From Rachycentron canadum (taxonomy: Eukaryota; Chordata; Actinopteri; Carangiformes; Rachycentridae): a DNA stretch of 64,000 bases. Where the stretch lies: assembly GCA_038496675.1 (NCBI GenBank), contig CM076649.1, positions 17,972,337 to 18,036,336 on the forward strand, in the 5' to 3' direction. A model generated the notes under the pieces. That model had not been told where the DNA came from. It saw only the letters and a list, made by a program, of their open reading frames with translations, and did not search any database. Of the stretch, positions 11,601 through 21,800 are shown piece by piece; within the stretch, counting starts at the first letter, position 1; every line of letters begins with the position of its first letter. The position numbers were made by a program, and so were the translations under genes.

Positions 11601-13949
11601 TCACATTAGTCCATAAGTATTGTTCTGACCTGTTTTGTTTTTTAAAACATCTGAAGACTTCAAAGATCTTAATGTATGTGCCACACTAGATCACAGGCTT
11701 ATTAAACTGTATCATACAATATGTTGTTATAATGGGTTCAAATGAGCAGCTACATATGTATCCACACTGTTGTTTTCATTTTATGTTCATACATTCCCGC
11801 CTTGCAGCTGCAATACAATCACCACCAGCCATTGGGCTGCAGCACTGGAGCCTTTGGAGGTTGATTACACTGCTCAAGGGTGCAGTATTGTGTTTTTATT
11901 GTGCTTTCAGAGGTCCTTTGCCATCTTTGTTTAGTGTAAATACATAATACATTTTCCCAGCTGTATTCCAAACCAGTCCATCTTCCATTGTCAATGTTTT
12001 TTTCTCATATTGTTTGCACTGTGTATGTGCAGGAGACAAATTCGTGGGACAGCACTGCAGAAAGGTGTTTTGCTTTACACATCTATTACTGTGAGCGTCA
12101 AATTCATTGAATATGCATTTATCACTGAACCGTTGGGTGCAGTATATATTCAAAAACCCATCAGTTGGATCAGTGTATTATTTTTGTGTTTGGCCTGTGT
12201 GTGGGCAGTCAGACAGGTGAAGCCAGAGAGAGTCTATTGCAGCACATAGTACACTGTGTGAAGAACTTTAATGGGTGGCACTATAAAACAGTGCATCCAT
12301 ATTAACACATCTTCTGGCATATCCTTCCACTACCAGTCATACAAGTGTGGTCCAGTGGGGACTCTGGTACTAGATGAAATGGGTGAGACAGCGTTTCCTA
12401 TATGTATGGCTATGTTTTCACTGCCCAGCCCGCTCTTATCCCGAGGACGGATAAGTATTTTACTGCTGTTTTTATCAAGATTCTCCAAGGTGAATTGGAG
12501 TTTCCCTTTTATCAAACTCTGTAAGCCTCTGACCTCACTTTGTCCTCCTGGCGATTGCAGTTCAAGTGCATGAGTCACAATGTGTGTTGTTTTTTTTCCA
12601 GAGTGTCTCTTCATCTTCCCCTGCCAGTGGAACTACAGGCCTGATCACTGCATGTATGGGAGTAACTGTAAAGGGGCTGAAGACGAGGGTGTGTCCATCC
12701 TACATGGCAACCGTGGCGTGTATCATGATGACAAGCAGCCGGCTTTTAAAGTAGTCTATGATGCAATACGTGATGTGAGTATTGACATGATGTGGTACTG
12801 ATGCAGAGCGCCCTCTGTTGAAATCCCACATTCAGTGCAAGGTGGATGTGGGCATGTGTGCATGTTCATTTACTGAGCAATTTATTAGGAACCCCATACT
12901 ACTTCAGGCCAGGGCCTCCCTTTGCTCTCTAAACAGACCTAGTTCTTCCTGACATGGATTTCATTATATATTATAAATACTCCTTTGAGATTCTGGTCCA
13001 TGTTAGCATGACTGCTCTGCTCCTGTTCCCCCATATCCCTTTCTTGGGAGCGCATTATCTCAGGAACACCAGGAATTTCTTCAAATTTCACACAGATATT
13101 TACTTGAGGACTTGAGGAAGAACTGATGAGAATTCTGTGCTCAAAGGTCACTGTGTCCTCACATTTTAGGCCACAACTTAAGAATTCATGCACTAATTAT
13201 GACAAAATTTCACACGAATACCTAATAGGATAAAATGATGAGGTGATGAGATATTCAAAATGTCAAAGGTTAACTTCACGACATGACATCATAATTTTCT
13301 GCAATTACACTTTACCTTCTTTTAAATTCCCTCAAAAGTCTTATAGACATGGATGTGAACTGCTGCTTGACTGGCTGGCGGAGGCAATTCGTTTCATCTG
13401 GCTCTAGGTAATGCAAAGAATCACATTTGCCAAAATGTTGAGCTGTTTCTTTAAAGACAACAGCTCATAAAAACAGCAGCTTTGAGTATTTTCTCTCTTG
13501 CTCGCATTAAACAATCTGGGTCAGTTTTTAAAATTAGAATTTGTTTTCTCCGGCAGTAGAGACAGTTCCCCCTGCTCTGTGGAGATAAGCCTCTTAAAGA
13601 TGAGCTGTGCCGTAATTTATGATTAATAGAGAACCCACCCTACCCCAGCCCCAACTCTGCTAACAGAATTTGTAAATACCATTTAGTCTGTGATATGTTC
13701 CATTAGAAAACTATCAAACTGAAATGGCTTTGGGGCCAGGACTGACACGGGGTATTGTCTCTGTCTCTGCAGTTTCCCTTTGAGGACAACATGTTCCAGT
13801 CGCTCTTCTACCCCATCCAGACCAAGTTCCTAGACACAGTCAACACGCTGTGTGGTCGGATTCCTCAAGTCTTCCTCAAGCAGATAGAAAAGACCATGAA
13901 GAAGGTGTTCGAGGAGAGAGTGGTCCGACACGTCAGACCGCATAAATAA
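5476..13949 (+). CDS. gxylt2: Glucoside xylosyltransferase 2 (visible exons 2-7; N-terminus outside window)
   Basis: Six exons (5476-5674, 6768-6899, 10136-10387, 11047-11170, 12602-12774, 13773-13949) join in one frame to 351 codons ending in TAA. GXYLT2 is a GT8-family type II membrane enzyme of the secretory pathway. It transfers xylose from UDP-xylose, alpha-1,3, onto O-linked glucose of Notch EGF repeats. Visible landmarks are the start of the catalytic domain (MHLAVVACGNRL), the metal-binding DxD (DTD, 10172-10180), GVNSGVMLMN, WGDQDLLN, FPCQWNYRPDHC and the late His of LHGNRG (12703-12705), probably a metal ligand. About 90 residues of the usual ~440 are missing: the signal-anchor and stem encoded by exon 1. 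GXYLT2 is preferred over its paralogue GXYLT1 from motifs such as KNSMIP and IPQVFLKQIEKTMK, and because ppp4r2 and pdzrn3 follow, as at human 3p13. Transcription runs co-directionally towards ppp4r2. Confidence 0.93.
5675..6767 (+). other. gxylt2: gxylt2 intron, no other gene
   Basis: This is a GT-AG intron between the first two visible exons. No coding, RNA or repeat feature that I can support is seen. Confidence 0.8.
6768..6899 (+). CDS. gxylt2: gxylt2 coding exon: YPITF...EWKKLFKPC
   Basis: This exon of 44 codons is flanked by CTTGCAG and GTAAGG and is phase 0 at both ends. It encodes the conserved IYPITFS and EWKKLFKPCAAQRLFLP block, which leads into the nucleotide-sugar binding strand of the next exon. 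Confidence 0.93.
6900..10135 (+). other. gxylt2: gxylt2 intron with a long polypurine tract
   Basis: This 3.2-kb GT-AG intron contains the GA-rich tract at 7675-7761 (listed separately) and a degenerate TTATTAGG-type repeat end near 7290-7320. No exon is supported. Confidence 0.75.
7675..7761 (+). repeat. (GA)n/(GGGA)n polypurine tract
   Basis: There are 87 consecutive purines on the plus strand, made of GAGAGG-type units and ending in a run of A. This is a simple low-complexity repeat inside a gxylt2 intron. Confidence 0.95.
10136..10387 (+). CDS. gxylt2: gxylt2 coding exon: DxD catalytic core
   Basis: This exon of 84 codons has acceptor ATCCAG and donor GTAAGG and is phase 0 at both ends. 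It contains the DxD motif (DTD in LLYVDTDVLFLRP), which in GT8 enzymes binds Mn2+ and the UDP-sugar. It also holds APEHEVPKIGWYSRFARHPFYG, the GVNSGVMLMN active-site block and two N-glycosylation sequons (NRT, NLT). Confidence 0.95.
10388..12601 (+). other. gxylt2: two gxylt2 introns around the 124-nt exon
   Basis: The introns 10388-11046 and 11171-12601 flank the exon at 11047-11170. Both are AT-rich without supported features. Confidence 0.75.
11047..11170 (+). CDS. gxylt2: gxylt2 coding exon: WGDQDLLN block
   Basis: This 124-nt exon has acceptor ATTTCAG and donor GTACTG and ends in phase 1. It encodes NSMIPSGLSWEDLLHPLYQKY and the GT8-typical WGDQDLLNIIFHYNP. The residues after LTRIRSTLFK match GXYLT2 better than GXYLT1, which reads differently here. 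Confidence 0.93.
12602..12774 (+). CDS. gxylt2: gxylt2 coding exon: cysteine-rich FPCQWNYRPDHC and LHGNRG
   Basis: Acceptor TTTTCCAG ends at 12601 and donor GTGAGT starts at 12775; the exon is 173 nt. It completes a split Glu codon and encodes LFIFPCQWNYRPDHCMYGSN, with three conserved cysteines, then SILHGNRGVYHDDKQPAF. The His in LHGNRG sits where GT8 enzymes place the second metal-binding histidine; this assignment is inferred from the family. Confidence 0.94.
12868..13020 (+). repeat. Degenerate interspersed repeat with an ATTTATTAGGAAC end
   Basis: The sequence from GAGCAATTTATTAGGAACCC through GGGCCTCCCTTTGCTCTC to TTTGAGATTCTGGTCCATG resembles a dispersed repeat I recall from percomorph genomes. 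The middle part seems deleted. The family name is not certain and the assignment rests on memory of the pattern. Confidence 0.5.
13035..13320 (+). repeat. Second old interspersed repeat in the same gxylt2 intron
   Basis: Phrases such as AGGAATTTCTTCAAATTTCA, TGCTCAAAGGTCACTGTG, AATTATGACAAAATTTCACA and AATAGGATAAAATGATGAGG match a highly repeated fish element that I recognise by sequence but cannot name. It abuts the repeat at 12868-13020. Confidence 0.5.
13773..13949 (+). CDS. gxylt2: gxylt2 terminal coding exon
   Basis: This last exon has acceptor CTCTGCAG and 58 codons plus TAA. It encodes the amphipathic C-terminal helices (FLDTVNTLCGRIPQVFLKQI) and ends in a basic tail, VRHVRPHK. Confidence 0.93.
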   Translation, partial: FPFEDNMFQSLFYPIQTKFLDTVNTLCGRIPQVFLKQIEKTMKKVFEERVVRHVRPHK

Positions 13950-14975
13950 CACATAGAGGAAGAGGACTTTTTTTATCTGACAACACCAAGGACCGCTTTG
14001 CTGTGATGTGTCATACCAGCAACACAAGACAATTACTAGGAAAAAAATGTTTGAACCTTATGAGCCTCGAGTGATGGTATGGATAATAAGCCTATGTATA
14101 CAGAGAAGCATACAGTGCTGGTCAGTGATGCCGTAGAATAGGTTTGCCTTATCGCCGTCTTTTTCACATCCCAGTTATGTAGGTGGTGATGAAATTAATA
14201 AGAATGGAAAGCTACAGTGGAAAAAAACACAGCATAGACCTTTTTTCTTGTGAAGAACAATTTAAGTATCAGCTCTGTATCGCAAGTGTAAAAGCAAATT
14301 TGAAGGCATATTTTTGCCAACCAAGCATTAAAAACATTAAAAAACTTTATTTTTCCTCATGAACACGGTATCCACTAAAAAAAGTCAACTTTGGACTTTT
14401 GAAAAACTTTGCTACTTTGAGTAGTAGATTTACCAGCAAATAACTTGAAATGTGAGCCTGTGTGAATGAAAAGAGTTGTGAGTTGTTGGTCTTTTCTGCA
14501 GTTGCCAAATGCCACTGACAGTATTAAATACAGTACAACAGAAAGAATACAGATAATAATACTATATATGTTAAACACCAAATGTTAAAATGCACTTTCA
14601 GAATGATATTAGGACTGGATGGTTGCTTGTACACATGTCAACATTAGATGCTACACTGTCTGAGTAAATCAATACCAAAAGTGCTAGCGTTTAAAACAAA
14701 ATTGTGACATAATACATACTATAGCTGATTATGTGCCATATAAATATCCATGTCTGCCAATGTTTACTATTGAGTGGTTTAGGTGTGTGTGTTTGAGAGG
14801 GTATCTTAGTTTGTACTATGATGTATGTTATGTTGTGGACACATGGGTCATATGTTTTAGCAACACTACTTTAAATGTGGTTTGATTGTCGACAAGTATA
14901 AAATCATTCAAACTGGAAACTGAAAATGGCTGCACAGTCATGTGTTTCTAAATAAAACAATGCAATGAACTGAAC
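13950..14975 (+). other. gxylt2: gxylt2 3'UTR with polyadenylation signal
   Basis: AT-rich non-coding sequence follows the stop codon. The first good AATAAA before a plausible cleavage region is at 14951-14956, giving a 3'UTR of about 1 kb. The end at 14975 is approximate (about 20 nt past the signal). Confidence 0.7.
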
Positions 14976-15689
14976 CTGCTTCAGCCTCATTTACACTTAC
15001 AGTGGGTCCAGTTGGACCTCAATGCATATGAAACTATAGGAATTACAACTTAACTTAAAGCAATTCAAATGGATGAAATGCATTCTTGATGATGATGATG
15101 ATGAGGAGGAGGAGATATGTTGTAGGTAGGTGCTCTAGACAACTGGTAACTACTGCATCACAATAAAGATTTATTTTCACATTAATATGGAAATTTGGTA
15201 TTTTCATGTTATGATTCCATATAACACCTTGAAAAATACACAATACTGTGATAAATCATCATCAATTATATTAATAAAAAATTGGTCATATACAGATAGT
15301 AAAAAGGGAAGGAATTTGTGAAGGCTGCGGTAAATAAAATAATAAGAACGTAACTTTACTACAAAAACACAAAGCCTTGAACATGTTAACTTTGTGTGTG
15401 TGTGTTTAAGGGATTAAAACTAACTCATATTATCAAGCAGGTAGGTAAGTAGTGTACAGATGTGTTAACATGTATCTATATGTTTATATATAAAATACTT
15501 ACACAATACTTCATCTTTCTGTCCTATATTTTATACAAAGAACAGTATGTTTTTCTTATATTTTTTAATTAAACTGTTTGTTTAATTATTTTATTATTAT
15601 TATTATTTAGAGGAAATGACTCCATTCATTAAATTAGCTGTGCTGCTCTTCCCAGTGCGGTGGCTTGTCTGTAGCTGAACAGGCAGTGA
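14976..15689. other. Intergenic region between gxylt2 and ppp4r2
   Basis: This short AT-rich spacer holds simple repeats: (GAT)n followed by (GAG)n at about 15088-15114, and (TTA)n at 15586-15608. No gene is seen. Confidence 0.75.
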
Positions 15690-15809
15690 CCTCACGGCGC
15701 CATATTAAAATACTCCCTCCTCTTTGCCTGTGAGATCGTAGCTTAGCAGCAGCAGCTAGCCGCCAGTCTACTTTTTACATCCACAGGACTGACAGAGGGC
15801 GACGACGTG
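15690..15809 (+). promoter_or_regulatory. ppp4r2: Probable ppp4r2 core promoter and 5'UTR
   Basis: Base composition turns GC-richer just before the ppp4r2 start codon. GGCGCCATATT at about 15697-15707 is a YY1-like (GCCAT) context with no clear TATA box, as is common for housekeeping genes. The transcription start itself cannot be fixed from sequence. Confidence 0.4.
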
Positions 15810-15843
15810 ATGGAAATTGACTCGCTTCAAGAGGCGCTCAGAG
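15810..15843 (+). CDS. ppp4r2: ppp4r2 coding exon 1
   Basis: This exon encodes MEIDSLQEALR plus one base of a split Asp codon. The donor after 15843 is GTTACT, a weak but canonical GT. Purines at -3 and +4 support this ATG. Confidence 0.9.
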
Positions 15844-18800
15844 GTTACTTCAGTTTATGTCGATAGTTTTTGTGTTCATTTAGACCACGTGCTATACGTG
15901 TGCTTCAGTAATTGTTATATAATAAAAAAATAAACGGATTGTAGCTCACGGGCTAATGTCGTTGGCTAGTTAGCTAGCTATCGTTAGCTAACGCTAACAT
16001 CATAAGCGGTTTCACGGAAATGGTTAGCTCTCCGTTTAATGCGTTAGACAGGCAGGAAATCTAACTTAAAAAAAAATATTATTTTCTCTATTTCATCTTC
16101 CAAACGTGTGTAGTTGTTGTGGGTATTTAGTAGTTTTCTGACTTAAATCTTTGGCTGAGATGAAGTAACTGCCTACTGTCACCGGCTATTGGTAGACTGC
16201 CGGCTATGCTGTCGCGGCTAACTGAACATGCTAGACGGTGTGCTAATCTGAAGCTAGCTATTAGCTTTCAAGCGACCTAGCAAGATTTATAGCAACACTA
16301 GCCCGCTATGTTATGTGAATAGCTAACATTAATGACACACTGTTGTCTTCAGCGCGAGTCTCCACAGAGACCTACTAACAAACCTGGTTTAGCTGGCTAA
16401 AGCAGGTAATCACTTCAGGCACTGTCGGTTAACCAAGATCAAATCTAAGCCTGTTGATCTCTGATCTTTTTGTAACGTAATATTAATGTGTTTATTTCAT
16501 TCTGGTTTACTTTCTCCCCTTAGATTTCGATAAGAAAGCAAAGAAGGAGGCATCTCCTCTGCTGGAACAGTTTCTATGTCATATTGCCAAGACTGGAGAG
16601 ACCATGTAAGTGAACATTGTAGGCCTGAATCACTTCATCCTTCTTACTACTGCATCAACTCCCACTCTTACTCCTACTACTACTACGACTACTATTACTA
16701 CAGCACACAGACAAACAAATCAACATGTTTATTTCCACTCAAGATATATTGTCATGTAGCATTAACAGCAAGTTTTTTTTTTCTGAATTTTGTGCATAAT
16801 GCCAATAGACTCTTTTTTTATTTGAAATGTAGCACTAACCAAATATTTACACATATAAGCTTCAGTCTAGGTTTTGTGGTCTGTCTTTTCTCAAATGTGT
16901 TAAATTGTATGTACTTATCCTTTTCCTCTAGGGTTCAGTGGTCTCAATTTAAGAACTACTTCCTGTTTAAATTGGAGAAGGTGATGGATGACTTTAGAGC
17001 CTCGGCACCAGAGCAAAGAGGTCCTGCAAATCCCAATGTGGAGTCCATTCCATTTGAAGACATGAAGGAGAGAATTCTGAAGATTGTGAAGGGATACAAT
17101 GGGTAGGTGCCCAGATTAAGTGGTACTATTCTATATTACAGTGATAATGATAGGCTGACTGGATGGATTGAGAAGTCAGACAAAGCATGTCTCGGCCTCC
17201 ATGATAAACAAACTCCATGAATAGTTCACCATATTTGCTTCACAGACAATTCTATTCTACAATTATTAAGGATTTGTTCTTGTGTCTAGACTACAAATCC
17301 TTAATAATTGTATATTATTGCTTATTTGTCATTTTTGTGATACTTATGCCATCCTTTGAGGCTTTTTATTACATCTTTAATTGTATGCAAGGTCTGGTTG
17401 CATCAGTTTAATCCTTTAAGTCTATTTATCAGGTGTTGGCTGGAGTAATGTAGGGTCTTGTTGCTGTGTGTAAAGACACAAAAGTTGTGTTTTTCTTGAC
17501 AGGAGAATGTGTTCACCATGTGTATGGACATTTTGGAGGCAGGGGAAATTCAACAAAATCATTCTCAAATTACAACTTAGTGCAGTATGTTTACTCCCTT
17601 TTATTGGAGTGCCCATATGCTTTGTGCTCAATTTATGCTCTGTGTTGTTCCCTTAATAATTCAAAGTCACAAACTTATTTGCATATTTTATTTATTTATT
17701 TAATTGGGTGCACAAAAGAATTCAAGAGGTCCAATTATGACATAATGCTGTCAGTGACATCACTAGAATGTACCTCATTGATGACATCATCATGACATAA
17801 TTATTTGAATTCTTTCACTTAAATGCATTTGATGGAGCCATTAATTCTTCCAGCAAAAACATATTTAGTTTTTGGTGAAAGTGAACATCACAACACACCA
17901 GTGCACTACACAGTGGCTACCTTGTCTGTATTTATGCCTTTTAAGTTGAATTCAAGAGCACTGTTTATGAAAATCTGCTGTCTGTGACATCATTTGTGAC
18001 ATCATTGCTCCACCTCCCTTGAGTGATGACATCATTATGACGTTTAGATTCATTTGAAATCATTTGAAACTATAGGTCATTTAGCACTTTGAGAAACAGA
18101 ACATTGCAAGACAACAGCAGATGACACAGTGAAATCACTCTGCTAACTGAAAGCAGACTGAGTAAAAAAGTGTAACATTGCGGTGTACAAGATGGACAAT
18201 AAGTGTGATTGCCAAACTAAGGACAAAGCACGAGAAGAAGAACTGCTGAAAGAGATCGAAAAGCTGAAAAACATTCTGCGGAGTGAATGTGACTCCCATA
18301 CCAAAGAAATGCTAAAGGCAAAGGAGAACGAGGAGAAGATGTGTAGAGAATTAGAGCGAATGAAAAAAATGCTAGCCATACATGAAGATGGGTCCGAGGA
18401 GATGCTCAAGGTGCAAAACGAAACAGAGTTGCTAGAGAGAACTGCAAAAGAGAAGAAAGCTCTGGAAAAAGAAAATCTTGAGCTCCATTTGTCGGTGAAA
18501 GAGGAGAAGATTTTCTCTGCTCAGCTTCAACTCAAGTCCTCTGAGATGGAGAAGACACTGCTGGATTTACAAAAGGACATGATAAAACTTGAACAAGAAA
18601 AAGGGGAGGTGCTAGACTCTCTGGAATCTGAGATTGAGACAAACAGCATCCTGCTCAAGGAAATGCAACAGCTTAAACGAACACAAGAACGAAGGGTGGA
18701 AGCAGTCCACCAGCTCAAAGGGAGTCAGAACAGCCAGGAGCATGAAGACACAATGAATGACTGGGATTATTATATGGAAGCAATGCTCCAAATCAACAAC

Positions 18801-21800
18801 CTGAATTTGATGTTGACAAGAATGCAGAAGTCATCTCCACAAGAGCAAATATCAATCCAAAGAAAAAATGGCACACTTCTGGAGGAGGAGGTGGTGCAGG
18901 AGGTGGTGCAGGAGGTGGTGCAGGAGGTGGTGCAGGAGGTGGTGCAGGAGGTGGTGCAGGTGCAAGAGCAAGAGGTCAATGAGGATATGGAAGAGGTGAA
19001 AGCTGAACCAGCACCTGAGCATCCAAAGGTGAGACGACGTATTGAGCTGCCTGACCTGCCAATCATACCGAGAAAGAGCAAACCTTCACGGTGGAGAAGG
19101 TTCGTAAACTTCTTCGCTTGTGGCTCACGTCATAGCCAATCAGTTGAAGAGCGAGATGCACTCTGATGCAGGAGGAGTGAGTCACAATTCCCAAACCAAT
19201 GAAATACTATATTACTACGCACAAGTGCGACTATAACAGGTCTGTATTCTGTTCCACAGATCAGCTGTCTGCTGTATGAGTCAGGCAGAGCTAAAAGCAG
19301 TTCATGTGTGTAAGAACACGCACAGTCATACGGCACTTTACTACTACTCATAGTACTTCTATAATACATACCTGTGCTTGTACACTGATGGAATAGCCAT
19401 CAGAGCCATCAATAACTAATTAACTAAAATGCAATAACTAAAATAAAAATAAATTAAAAAAATAAATAAAAACATTTGAAAACTACCCATCAGTAGGAGT
19501 TGTTTTTTTTACCTGGCAGTGTAGGTTATGTGGAAGAAGTGGAGTTGATGTGCAAATTTTTCCTTTGAGGAGAAGTTCTACATTTTTGGAAATTATTTTA
19601 TTGCAGAGACTTAGTTGAGAAAAGTTTCACTCACATGTCCCTCTGCTAATTATGTAGCTATCATCACCAGCCAGCTAATCTATTTTAGCACAAAGATTAG
19701 ATTTAGGGGAAATGGCTAGCCCGGCCCTTTCAAATGTTGAAAAATCTGCCCACCAACATCCCAAGAGCTCATTATTTTATATTTTTGTTCAATATGTCCA
19801 GAAAATGAAGTGTAAAAAGGACAAATTGCCATTTTACATGGCATGTGCCTGATTATTTCTGCAAACATGTAACATCTTGACCTGATCGTATTCAGATTGT
19901 AATCTCTTTTGACTGAATTTTGCCTGAACCTTTCATTGACATGGATTTCCTCACAGTTTACATTTTAATTTTAGGTGTAGGGCTTCACAAGTAATGAGTT
20001 GAAAGCAAACTGGCAGAAAGCAAAATGAAATGCAAATCCACTAGAGATTTTCAAATGTTTTTTCTCTTCACAAATAGAAAATTGATTCACAAATATGTTT
20101 GAAAGTTGTAAATGTTAAAAAGATATTTTACTTACTTATTTAACTATTCAGATTTTTAATTTTTTTTTTTATTCCTGGAATTTTTGTGTATTTGCGGGTC
20201 CATTTTGTATTTTTAAGATATTGAGTTTACAAATTTATTTTTTATATCTGTGGAAGGTGTTTTTTATTTACACAGTACAGATTAAAACAGACCGTTCATC
20301 TGTTCTCTTGAATAATATTAAAATAAATACACTTCCATTAAATTGCAATTTGGCCAAGTGCAATATCGAAAAAACGGATGTTGCAAAAAATTGTAGGAGC
20401 TACAATGTTTTTGATAAAGGTAAAATGTGGCACAATATTGTTGTCCATTGTTTGCACCAGAAGTGTTGTGGTGCTACAGAGTGTAACATATTTGTTTGGT
20501 AAAAGACCCAACAAAAATCACATCAACAACATTTACATTTTTCTTTCAGTGAAAATAAAATGTAAAAAACATCATTCCAACGCATGTTGCCCAGCGCTAG
20601 TTAGGTATAAATGAGTCTATCTACTCACTGTGATCTGGCTCCATTATTATCTTTAGATAGATTAGTTTTGTTTGTAGCAAATACAATTCAGCCACATAGA
20701 CATTTAATAAATGGAGGAATCTCTGTCTGTCCTTCGATTTTCTTGCCAACCACACAGACTAATGGATTTCAAACTTGTGGGTGTATTGCTGAGAGCCAGA
20801 GGACATGCAGTGTTGCCTGTAAAGTTTGGATGAGCAGTTGAGAAACATTGAGAAACATTGACAGAGGTACCTCCATTTAATTTGAACTGTGCTTGCTTAT
20901 AATGATATCATCAAAGGCCATGCTCCATCTTCACTTCCCACTATATAAGGATATATAAGTTTCAATAGAGTGCAGTCAATCTATCAAACTCCCTCCCATC
21001 AATCAAGATTTTGCACCTCTTCTTATAGTATAACTAACCAACATCAGTGTGATCTCAGTAAAATAAAAATTTGACATGTACTAAAATTTGTATAATATTG
21101 TCTATGTCCCATTCACTAACCCTAAAAGAACTTATTTGATGTTTGTATAAGAAGTACAAACAGGAGGGAGGTAACAATGATTTGAAAGTGACAAGTGCAT
21201 GTGAGATGAATATCTGTCAATCTAGTTATTTGGGTCCGCTATAGTGTAGATTGTGGAGTCTGACTTCAGTACAAAGGACCTGCAGTGGTGTTCAGCTTGT
21301 ACATCCTATCAATTTTTTTTACGTAGAGGATCACCTGTTTCCTCTTGCTGTATATTGATTCTTCTGCATTTTTCTCTACAGAATCCCATTTACAATCCAG
21401 CGCTTGTGTGAGCTGCTCACAGAACCTAAGAGGAACTACACAGGAACAGATAAGTTTCTTCGGGGGGTGGAGAAGGTATGTCTAAGCAGTGTGGATTTCT
21501 TTTTTTTTTTTTTTTCCCCCCTTCCATTATTATGTCATTAACTCAACACTGTATGTCACTCATTTGGAAATTCTTGTTTCCCTCTAGAACGTAATGGTGG
21601 TAAGCTGTGTACATCCAACCTCAGAGTAAGTGTTGTGTCCAAGTGACATAATGACTACACAACACAAATACATCATAACTTCAATATGGAAGTTTGAGAC
21701 TTAAACCTTAACATAAGGTTTAACTTAAACCTGCTGTTTTTGTTTTCTGAACACCATTTGTGCAGGAAAAACGGATGCAGTGCTGTCAATAGAATGAATG

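Larger units (their letters stand above)
17103..21381 (+). other. ppp4r2: ppp4r2 intron 3 (contains a nested ORF)
   Basis: This is the largest ppp4r2 intron, 4.3 kb and GT-AG. It holds a perfect hairpin (17258-17312), duplicated TGACATCA-rich segments (17718-18060), the unrelated coiled-coil ORF (18192-19166) and an old dispersed repeat (about 19565-19760). The part from 19800 to 21380 is AT-rich with nothing further supported. Confidence 0.85.

Noticed and set aside
16576..17106. 176-codon plus ORF spanning ppp4r2 exons 2-3
   Set aside because: It runs through the intron at 16606-16931 (Tyr/Ser repeats from CTACTA). The true exons are defined by splice sites and homology.
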